This document shows, piece after piece, positions 55,823 to 64,000 of a stretch of DNA of 64,000 bases. This DNA is from Ceratothoa steindachneri. Lineage: Eukaryota > Arthropoda > Malacostraca > Isopoda > Cymothoidae. Where the stretch lies: assembly GCA_963969495.1 (NCBI GenBank), contig OZ018326.1, positions 372,001 to 436,000 on the forward strand, read 5' to 3'. The translations under genes and the position numbers were made by a program. Position 1 is the first letter of the stretch. Each line of letters opens with the position of its first letter. The notes beneath the pieces are model-generated. The model made no database searches. It was not told the origin of the DNA and was given only the letters and a program-made list of their open reading frames with translations.

Positions 55823-56392
55823 TCAAATGACTGGGGTTCTTTGCAGGGGAGCTGGGGCTATTCGACCTTTTGCCGTGGTTTTCTGGCATAAATCGCACGT
55901 TTTGCAGAATTCTGCAATATCTTTGGCTGCACCGGGCCCAAAAAAGTATTTAAATACTCGCTGAGAATTCTTGTTGTGACCAAAATGACCGGCCATGGGA
56001 CTTTGATGTGCTACTCGCAGGATTTGGTCTACATGTGTGCGCGGAATACACATGACCTTGGAAGATGGGTCCGACTCATCTCGCGAGGTGCGAAATAGAA
56101 GGGAGTCGTTAATGATGTACCTTATGGGTCGGTTCCCTCGAACAATCACCTCTTCGTTCTTTCGGGCCTTTTCCCAAAGGGATTGAAGTAAAGGGCAGCT
56201 CTGCTGAGCTCTGAGGGTTTGTTTATTACTCGTTGGGACCTCTAAAGGAGCCTCTGGGGTGAAAAGGCGCGTTGGGGGAGAGGCCTCGCGGCTAGCTTGC
56301 GCTCGAGTGACGACAGCTTGAGTCACTTCACTCGGGAAGAGTAGTGCGCTCTGGCCAATGAGTACCGAGCAAAATTTGATGGGGGCTGCCAC
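55823..56392 (-). pseudogene. Gmr1-like copy 2 integrase zinc-binding domain
   Basis: A 189-codon frame: AAPIKFCSVLIGQSALL, a variable linker, then an H2C2 domain (HQSPMAGHFGHNKNSQRV then FCKTCDLCQKT) near 55990-55870, the usual N-terminal integrase domain. It ends LQRTPVI at a stop; the catalytic core that should follow is deleted. Confidence 0.75.
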
Positions 56393-56401
56393 TACGTAGG
56401 C

Positions 56402-57409
56402 TCAACCAGTGAAATATTTACACTGTACATTGCAGTGGATTACCGGGAATCTATTTTCTAGACCCAAGAAGTCGTGTACAATTGCGTACTTCTTATGTTG
56501 GGGGTCGACAGGGGGGAGCAATTTGTCCGACACCACAATGCATGTGCACCCTGTGTCTCTGACGAGGGTGGACACTTTACAGCCATTGATCGAGCCAGTT
56601 TCGAAATTTAGTCCTCCGGGGGAACTCTTGTTAAAAAGGAAGTTCACTTGAAATTCCTGTGGGGATAGAGACGAGGGGGATGACGTAAGCGCGGCTGGCT
56701 GTTCCGGGGGAAGGGTAGAAGTTACTTGGTGAACTTGTTGGCTCTGGGTGGGACGTAGGCCGGAATTCTGTACACATTGGGACTTATAATGGCCGGGGGA
56801 ACCGCAGGAGTAGCATATAACCTGCATATTCTGGTGCTGGTTATTGTAGGGGGTATTGAAGACTGGGGGTTTTCTGTCTTCGTGGGCTACAAATAGCTTA
56901 TTCTTTGGCCTGAACGGGGCTGTGGTCTTTATCAATGGAGGGGGTTTCCTTTGTTGGGACTTCCATTGACTAAATTTATTCTTCGGGGACGGGGGACTAT
57001 TCTTCCGGGTATCATGTGGGTATAGGCGATGATTTGTCGCATGGAGATCAGCTTCCTCGAGGCATTCTTGAAAGGTAGATGCTCGGCGGTCTTGCACGAA
57101 TGCTCGGATCTCCTGGGGGAGGGTGGACAATAGCTGGTCTTTTAACATAAAGTCAATCAGGGCCTCATACTCCGATTCGACTTTGGAGGATTCTAACCAG
57201 AACTGGAGGTTTCGCTTCAGGATATATCCAAAATGTCGGTAAGTTTGACCGGGCTGGATTTTAGCCGATCTAAACTTAGCGCGGTAGAACTGAGGGTTCA
57301 AGTTGAAGGCGGATAGCAATTCGGCCTTCAAGGTGCTATAGTCTATTGTAGCTTCATGTGATAACGAGATGAAAATTTCTCTTAAGCGCTGACTGAGCAA
57401 TGGGAGCAA
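56402..57409 (-). CDS. Gmr1-like copy 2 Gag capsid, zinc knuckle and protease (335-codon open frame)
   Basis: A single open frame starting within Gag. Residues 1-115 hold the SCAN/capsid-like motifs (FYRAKFRSAKIQPGQTYR, FQECLEEADLHA). A basic, proline-rich linker follows, then the zinc knuckle CYSCGSPGHYKSQC (near 56810), and a retropepsin-like start NGCKVSTLVRDTGCTCIVV (near 56570) with the DTG active site. It ends with CKYFTG at a stop where copy 1 continues, so the stop is probably a mutation. Products would form particles and process polyprotein. Upstream coding lies in another frame, so the natural start is not here. Confidence 0.7.
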   Translation of the reverse strand: MLPLLSQRLREIFISLSHEATIDYSTLKAELLSAFNLNPQFYRAKFRSAKIQPGQTYRHFGYILKRNLQFWLESSKVESEYEALIDFMLKDQLLSTLPQEIRAFVQDRRASTFQECLEEADLHATNHRLYPHDTRKNSPPSPKNKFSQWKSQQRKPPPLIKTTAPFRPKNKLFVAHEDRKPPVFNTPYNNQHQNMQVICYSCGSPGHYKSQCVQNSGLRPTQSQQVHQVTSTLPPEQPAALTSSPSSLSPQEFQVNFLFNKSSPGGLNFETGSINGCKVSTLVRDTGCTCIVVSDKLLPPVDPQHKKYAIVHDFLGLENRFPVIHCNVQCKYFTG

Positions 57410-57500
57410 TCTACTGAGTCCTTCGGATTCTATGGCCCATCCGTTTACCTCGAAGATCTTTTCAAAATGTGTTAAGTATCAGCACAAATCTTCTTCGTCT

Positions 57501-57839
57501 TTATATTCGGGAAGTTTCATAGCGGGATCCAACAGAACTGACTTCAACTTGGTCTCTGCTTAATTCCCTTTCATGTTTTCGAATCCTTTCTCTCTCTTCA
57601 AATTCTTCTTTTATTACTTCCATTTCTAACACTTCTTTTCTTCTCCTTTCCTCCAATTCTTCTTTTCTTGCTTCCATTTCACGTGCTCTTTCCTCTCGCT
57701 GTTCGCTTTTGACGAATTCCTTTAGTTCCTGTCCTGTGAGACCGATAGCTTCTCCTTGCTTGACGAAAACTTCGAACGATTGTGAAGCCATTGCTGCTCT
57801 TGCTGACGCAACTGGTGACTCACGAAAGAACTTACGCAC
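57501..57839 (-). pseudogene. Gmr1-like copy 2 Gag N-terminus
   Basis: A 112-codon frame with ASQSFEVFVKQGEAIGLTG, then a strongly charged coiled coil (repeated EERR/EELEER pattern, residues 38-95). Such coiled-coil starts are common in these Gag proteins. A break near 57470-57500 separates it from the capsid part that begins at 57409. Confidence 0.65.
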
Positions 57840-57840
57840 C

Positions 57841-58213
57841 TGGTAAGAGAATTAGAAGCTGCGATTGTTCATAACCGATACAATCTAATAATTAATCCCC
57901 AAAATAACGAATATTTTCCTAGCTTTGTTTTTGCTATCTGGAAAGAATTATTAATGGTTATTATTTATATTCCTTCGAGGAATAGACTCTAATTATTAAA
58001 ATTTACGTTAGTTTATTTGGGCTTCATTGGACGTTGGCAAGTTTTAGGCTATATGAGTTCGCTTCCTCAAAAATTTAACCCCTTAAAGCTGACACCATTT
58101 TTATATATGTCGTAGAATTGCTCATAGTCTAGTCCAATAATTATTCTAGTCCTTGATCTGGACACACCGCTTTTGTTTAAGTCGATGGTATTGACCCTAT
58201 GACTCAATCTACG

Positions 58214-58216
<3 letters not shown>
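57841..58216. other. leader or LTR-adjacent spacer of copy 2
   Basis: AT-rich non-coding DNA upstream of copy 2 Gag. TTGCCAACGTCCAATGAAG near 58045 (minus strand) may be a primer-binding region, but this is only suggestive. Confidence 0.3.

Positions 58217-58285
<69 letters not shown>
58217..58285. repeat. (TA)n microsatellite
   Basis: About 69 bases of AT repeat upstream of copy 2. Confidence 0.97.
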
Positions 58286-58287
<2 letters not shown>

Positions 58288-59285
58288 CTTTAATTCCTAC
58301 TGAACGTGCGAAAGCTGGTTAGAGGCGGATTGTGCCGTAGCCAGGATTCTCACTATAAAAGTCCCACTTGTTACTGGGGGGAGGTTTGTGATTGTTGAAT
58401 TCTAAGAGTGCATAATACAGGTTGAATAAATTAGCCGAAGGGATTCTTAATTAAAGTCTTGCCAAGGGTACGTCAAAAGGGAGGAGCCACAAATAAACAC
58501 ACGTACAAAAAATAAACTATACTTTACACAAATATAATGATTAGCAATAGTTAAACGGGCAAAATTAAGGATTAAATATTAAACACTGACGTTAAGCGTC
58601 TAGATTTATAATGACTCAATGGGAGTATCAATCACTGTTAATTAAATAGTTAATTTAAGAATAGAGGGACACTGGGTTTACAGATTACCATTAATTGGGA
58701 TGGATTGGAGAGACGACTACTTAGGTCCAGACGGGGTGGTTCGGGTGGCGTTAACGCGAGTTCTCAGGGAGAGGGGCGATAAGACGACGGGTTCGGGGCT
58801 GCTGGCTGCAGTTCCGGTTAGTTCATTCCTAACTGGATGTGACACTAACAAATAGTTACTTCCAGTAACTATTTGGATGTTCCTTTTCTTTCTCAAGTTA
58901 CGTTGAACAACAGAGCGTATTCTTCTAGTCACAGACTCTGCGGGGCGGGATTTACTTCGGGAACACTTTGAGACAGCGACCAAGTTGTCTCGGCGGCGCG
59001 TTGACAGTCGATGCGTTACGGCAAAGACTCTCGTTCAACGTAAAAGTTACGCGTTACGCGAGTTGGTTTGGGACACTGCTGTAGAGAGATGAACGGCGAT
59101 GTTATTTATCCCGCGGATTGTGGGAAATCGAGAGAGAGATTCCATTCACGACAATTCGCTTATCGCAGCGCCTTCTGGACAATCTCCATGGTATCATAAA
59201 GAAGGCAAATAGAATTTAGGCTTCTCTGTGAGATAGGCCTTCTTTCGTCAGACTTCCTGTCGCCAGTTGGAGGGGGGAAGGGGGT
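58286..59285. other. candidate 5' LTR region of Gmr1-like copy 2
   Basis: An AT-rich part with AATAAAC (58510) is followed by a GC-rich part (58690-59270) with two strong hairpins at 58814-58836 and 58849-58875. It lies where the 5' LTR of copy 2 is expected. The 88-codon minus-strand frame at 58983-58717 is not recognised and probably non-coding. Confidence 0.35.
58814..58875. repeat. pair of strong hairpins
   Basis: 58814-58836: eight pairs with one G-T, 7-base loop. 58849-58875: eleven perfect pairs (CAAATAGTTAC/GTAACTATTTG) with loop TTCCA. Confidence 0.85.
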
Positions 59286-60690
59286 GGGGAGGAGACGAAG
59301 GTCAACTCAAACGACAAATTTCTTTTGTTCCCATGATTGTCTGGCGGCATGCGAGTATGTACGTTCCATACCCTCACAGTACGTATGGTATATATTTCTC
59401 ACCAGGGCAGCATTCCGCATAGAAACAAGAATAGAACGCAACTCGTTAACAAAAACAGTGAAACAAATGGTTCTCCTCTCTAGAGGTGAAGTCAGGTTGG
59501 CACTCGTAGTTGAGCATGCAACCTGGTTGAAATGCTTGTAGAGCAATTTCGTGTTTGAGCATATGGATATAAGCGATTTCAAGGGGTTTCTTCTCAGAAA
59601 CAGAGCATCAGGTGGTGGTCCAATCTTCCTGGAGTACGCGAATTAGGTCATGTTCGAACTTTTCTCTAATCCATTTAACATGATTCCCAAGAAGGTAACA
59701 CCGATTGTATGAAGATACATATGCTAGCCAAGAATCATGATGGTGTTTTACGAAAGGAAACGGAATCAGACCCGCAGCCGAAGAAATATACTACATGAAT
59801 TAATTAAAATGGCACGGACGGCACTAATATGAATATGCATGACAACCAGAGGTAGCTCCTCCGACCCCTAAATTTCGCATATTTATCAGAAGAGCAAGGA
59901 AGCTACTACTGTGTTTGAGTAATTACTCTATGTGAAAAGTTCCAAACCGGTGAAGTAACAGAGGAGAAGAAAGGCCATCTGTAAGGACAAAAGAATTTTG
60001 TGCAACGCGCCTATTCAAAGTCAGCTGATACTGGAAGAAACCGATAGTCGAGATTACTTTATATTAAGGAAGAACTGTACTGAAATTATCTGAAGTTGTG
60101 TAGTAGGAGGCATAGGAATATGTTTGGATGTAAATTAAGTTACTGCACTCCAGACACACATACGCTTTTCGGATGTTGACAAACCCTCGTTTTAATGAAT
60201 GGCGGGCAAAGCTAACGGACCCTAAATGGTCTCTTGAATTAAGACATTTAAGGGAATGAAAGAAGCCAAGTTTCCATAGCTCAGCATACTTAGCCTGAAG
60301 TATACCGCAAGCCATTTGAAAAAGTCTTTCCATTATACTTGGAACAATCTGTCGTGGTCCTCTTCGAGGACAATACCATAACTTAAAAGGCCTAGGTTAC
60401 TATAGGGCAGATAGACTAAAGCTTTTAGCCACTGAAATCGTAACTATAATTATTACCTTCATATATTCGGCATTCAAGTGGAACATTTGTTGTTATTTGA
60501 AGGTGTATGACTTAATATTGCAGAAGCAAAATCTTATTCAGTGCTATCTAACTGCAGTTTATTGTCTTTAAAAAGAAGGTTAAGCCTTTTTCACGTACCT
60601 TTATTTGTTCCATTCAACTTAAGGGACACAGTGGAGGGGGTTGTATAATGGCCAGAACATGAGTCAAGTCCTTATGTTGACAGCATTGGC
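59286..60690. other. unassigned sequence
   Basis: Short overlapping frames on both strands (for example 60333-60064 minus) without motifs. May be decayed transposon sequence; nothing specific is supported. Confidence 0.35.
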
Positions 60691-60739
60691 CTTTGTCTTC
60701 ATCGGGGGGGGGGGAGGGTAGAACAGCTCAAATGATACC

Positions 60740-61110
60740 TAGGAAGGCGGAAGCTTCCTACTCTTAGGCCTGGAAGGGCTAGAAACGGAGGGTGCTTTTC
60801 TCACCTTGAAGGCATAAAAGTTCAGACTCACTCTTGAGGCTCTCAAAAAGAACTAGGTTCTACTGTTTCAACTGCACATATCGGTTTTCTCAAATAAATA
60901 ATCGCATTCTCGGAGAAAACAAGGTCCGATCCGCTACAATTCATGTACCTAGCAGTGCGCGTCTATGAGCAGGTAAACTAAATTTGGGGTTGACCTTTCT
61001 GTGCACATAGACATGATTTAATCGAGGAAAAAGGGGGAACACCGACGTGACAAGGCTACGAAAACCTTAAAATAGTGGCCTTACCAGTCAGAAAAAAATT
61101 TCTCCTATTT
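60740..61110 (-). pseudogene. relic of LINE C ORF1
   Basis: The block near 60760-60800 (GGAAGGGCTAGAAACGGAGG then GTGCTTTTCTCACC) lines up with 28350-28390 of LINE C, and patches near 60985-61020 line up with the zinc-knuckle region at 28610-28650 in the same order and orientation. No frame survives. It appears to be an old minus-strand copy of the same or a sister LINE. Confidence 0.5.
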
Positions 61111-63240
61111 GAACAGCTCTTCAGCCTTAAATTGAAGTCTATTAGTAAGTTTAAGGTAAGAGCGAGTTCACCCTCACAGCTTTGCTATGATTTTCCAAAG
61201 ATTACTATGGAAATCAAATGCGTGCACCCCCGCATTAACAAGAATGTACCGATCTGAAAAACAAATGAGTTTGAGGAGAAGTCATTAAGAAGCGAAGCTA
61301 TACTCAGGCACTGGCGGGACATGTATTTCTTTCCTCGCCAATTTTTTCCGTTAGGTGAGCTAATTGTAAGAAAGAATAGAAAGGTGACTTGCGAAATAAT
61401 GCCGTTGATGATAAGCTGTATTGCCAGTGAGGGTCCAGTGTCTTCCTGTCTCACATTTTTTAAAATGGAGGACAGCGTTTTTCAACTTTCATCAAACCCC
61501 TCATGAGATATCCACAAAGACAAGAAGGATCTGCATCAGTCTGATCTTTTTCAGTGGCCCCTAGTGAAATTAAAATTTCGGAATAACAATTCAAATATTA
61601 CAAAATACTGTATATAGGGAAAGTATTATGGAACCACCCTTATCGATGAAAACCCTTCATCTTGTTATTTTCTACAAAGAGGAATATAAAGATACGATAT
61701 AAGAGTAATTATCCCAATATACCATTTATTCTAAGAGCAATAGTTTCCCAGATATTAAGTCTCATTAATAAGTCAATTTAAGTTAATTGGGACGGGGATT
61801 GAAGACAAACAAGGTAACTGTTTGATATGGCATCTTTTTCCCTAAATGTTCACCATTGCTTTTTTGAAAAAATCAATTAATTAGATAGTTGGACATTCAA
61901 TTCAAATATATAAAAAGGCCATTAAATCTCATTATAAATATCTAAAAAATATACAATGAATTTCGTAGACTATAAATTTAATCAATTGTTCTCAATATAA
62001 AATTATGGGTAGCTCGCGAAATAGGGCACGTAATCTTGCAATTAAATCTGTAGTCTTGCCTCTTCCCGTTAGATGAAATCGACTCAGATTAAACTTCAGA
62101 TGAGATTTACATAGTTTTATGGCCAAGTATTTATCATGTGAAATTTAAAAATTTATATTCGAAAAGAGTATATACAACTTTCAGATAAAATTGCACAACT
62201 TTAAAATGAGTTTCGAAAAACAAAGTCATTATATAAAAATAAAAAACCTTGGTATTTACATGAAAAATAAACAAATAAATTCTGAATTGAGCAAAATAAT
62301 AATCAGTAAATTAAACCCCCCAAAAAGTATTTATGTATTTTAAAAATAGTTCATATCCTGTTTGTTCATTAACAAATTTGAAAGGATCTGTTTAATTTGT
62401 AGGTTCGGTTATAAGTATTACACTAAAAACGTTAAGGTTACTAAAACACTTTTGGATAAAATTGAATAGAGATACCTTTACTAATTCTTTATACAACTAA
62501 GTTCATGTTAGAAAGAATTTGACTTTATATACGGCATCATTAAATGGCTTTTATATTTGGAAAATAAAGTTCATCATAATTCCTAGTTAACATATACAAC
62601 TATAAAGTTGTAGATTTGGTCACGCAAAGAATATATTTGTAGGTGCCTGGTAATTGAAAGATATTTGCTGAATAAATATTATTTCAGTCAAACTTCTGGC
62701 ACATCTAGAGATATGGAAACTCTCCCATTGTGTTATGCTGTGCAATGAAGATAGTTGCAATTATGTCAATCTTCACATTAAAAAAACAACTTTTTTATGA
62801 GCATGAGGTGTAGTATCATGTCCAATCTTTTGCATTTACTTTTCAAGTATCATTTTAATTGAACAAGGGCGATATCTCTTTCTCTCTCTCTCTCTCTCTC
62901 TCACACACTTTTTCTTTAAATATACTCTTAATTTTCATTATCAAAAGATGCGAGAAGAAGAGTTAGGATTTTAGCCTTTCTCTATTAGTGCTATTAAATA
63001 ATTTTATATTCTCCAAAAGTAAATGTCGTTTTTAGAAAACAAAACACCTCTTACAGTTAATTAATTACCTTTAGATTTGAAATAAGTAGTTTACAAAAAA
63101 AAGTTAGTAATTTGTCAAGGGACGAAGGCATGTGACCAAAAAGTCTGTAAAGGTACACACTACTGTACGCCAGGCAGCCACTATCGGCGCTGTGGCTCTT
63201 TAAAAGGGAATACGTTTGCTGGGTTCGTTTTAAGGGTTAT
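61111..63240. other. AT-rich intergenic DNA
   Basis: About 2.1 kb. It contains a (TC)n tract (62875-62902) and many stops in all frames. The frames at 61075-61506 show no motif. Nothing else is recognised. Confidence 0.45.
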
Positions 63241-64000
63241 TCTAAAGATAAACACCTCTAAAAAAATAAACTTTAATACAAATAATAAGAACAAGGGCAC
63301 AAATATATATGGAAATCTAAATAATAAACAGTACGATAAAAGAATATTATGACACGTAAAAATTAAGGAAACTAGTCCGGGAAAATATATAAGTGATCCA
63401 ATAAGTTGGATTGAATGAAAGATTTAGCAAGTTTATTGGCGTTACACCAAATGAAGAATTTTTCTTAGGACTGGGAACGAAGAAGTGGGACTTACGAGGA
63501 AAGGACTCCTGGTTACTGGGGGTGTGGAAGACCAATGGCGAGGTCTTCATCGATGAGGTCTCGATGCGAAGGCGTCCAGAGATATTCCGAAAGGGGTTGA
63601 GATTACCTCGGCTCCAGGGAGAAGTAATCACGAAATCGAGATTCGTCTGCGGATGGCAGGAAACCTCCACCAATGTAGTGAGACGAGAGAAACCCAGGAC
63701 AATTTTCCGCGGTATAAACGGGTTTCCGGATTCTTCCTCTGATCAGGGCAGATTACACGAAGACGATCTGCTGATGAGATCACAAGGGCGAGGGGACCAC
63801 TTCACGGGAGACAGATACTAGGGTCTGAATGGCAAGACGCTCGGGTTATCTGTATCTGCTGCAGACATCACCTTAAATAGGAGCCACAACCATGGTCGAC
63901 AGAGGGCTGCACGCAACGAAAGCGTCCCAAGGGGATATCGGATGCGGCTTAAGCAAACATGGATCTTGATAATTTCGGGCATCGACGAGGCGAAAGGGAA
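63241..64000. other. possible LTR-like block, cut by window edge
   Basis: An AT-rich part with AATAAACTTTAATAC (63266) is followed by a GC-rich part from 63470, the same architecture as the candidate LTR regions near 41.5, 48.2 and 58.5 kb. A 136-codon plus-strand frame (63411-63821) and a minus-strand one overlap it; neither has motifs. Non-coding is more likely. Confidence 0.3.

Larger units (their letters stand above)
55367..57840 (-). mobile_element. Gmr1-like Ty3/gypsy element, copy 2, integrase core deleted, RT truncated
   Basis: The minus strand reads Gag (57839-56600), protease (about 56600-56402), integrase zinc-binding domain (56392-55823), then directly an RT start (55657-55367). 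The integrase catalytic core is missing: the sequence stops after PFSRIAFD near 55803 and continues with pre-RT linker. RT ends after VMVRKPD at 55369, where AT-rich DNA begins. Gag and protease are open over 335 codons, so this copy looks younger than copy 1. Confidence 0.85.

Noticed and set aside
63411..63821. 136-codon plus-strand open frame
   Set aside because: No motif, overlapped by an equally open antisense frame, and inside a block that resembles LTR-like DNA.

Overview
The window looks like a stretch of a large, AT-rich invertebrate nuclear genome, most probably an arthropod and possibly a crustacean. I infer this from the mix of elements: CR1-like, Jockey-like, RNase-H-bearing I-like and RTE-like LINEs, Penelope-like elements (PLEs) with a GIY-YIG domain, Ty3/gypsy elements, mariner/Tc1 elements, and long (TA)n and (CT)n microsatellites. 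The species cannot be named from the sequence. I recognise no single-copy host gene and no intact cellular CDS. What can be recognised is almost all transposable elements at different stages of decay, separated by AT-rich DNA.

Left third (1-22.4 kb). A CR1-like LINE on the minus strand runs off the left edge; its ORF1 has a zinc-finger-like segment and an SGNH-esterase-like domain, and its endonuclease frame is open. Next come a minus-strand gypsy fragment (Gag-protease-RT, 3.0-6.3 kb), a plus-strand PLE (6.3-8.4 kb) ending in a (TA)n tract, and a minus-strand gypsy RNase H-integrase remnant (9.5-11.2 kb). Two opposed PLE pieces then flank another (TA)n tract. A nearly full-length Jockey-like LINE (12.4-17.0 kb), a related 5'-truncated LINE (17.8-20.2 kb) and a second PLE lineage (20.8-22.4 kb) follow.

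Middle (22.4-42 kb). A nearly full-length 6.7 kb LINE (23.9-30.5 kb, minus) encodes a Gag-like ORF1 with three zinc knuckles and an ORF2 with endonuclease, RT and RNase H. Beyond it lie AT-rich DNA, a decayed Tc1-like transposase (about 34.5-35.5 kb), a promoter-like GC-rich block with a TATA box just before a 66-bp minisatellite (36.0-37.1 kb), and a mariner with perfect terminal repeats and an internal deletion (40.35-41.27 kb).

Right third (41-64 kb). Two minus-strand gypsy-type elements (42.6-46.5 and 55.4-57.8 kb) place integrase before reverse transcriptase, the arrangement known for Gmr1-like elements. Near them are GC-rich islands packed with small hairpins (41.4, 42.0-42.15, 48.4-48.9, 58.8 kb). 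There are also a mariner relic, a tRNA-derived SINE-like sequence, a third PLE (49.4-51.2 kb) joined to an RTE-like relic that contains a fold-back, an isolated near-perfect 21-bp hairpin (54.73-54.78 kb), and a faint relic of the 24-30 kb LINE near 60.8 kb.

The most interesting signals are structural and non-coding: (1) a hammerhead-like core, CTGANGAT-stem-GAAA, at the ends of several PLE lineages, with stems that differ in sequence but stay paired; (2) PLE 3' ends abutting (TA)n; (3) hairpin arrays whose diverged copies keep pairing; (4) copia-like gene order in gypsy-type elements.
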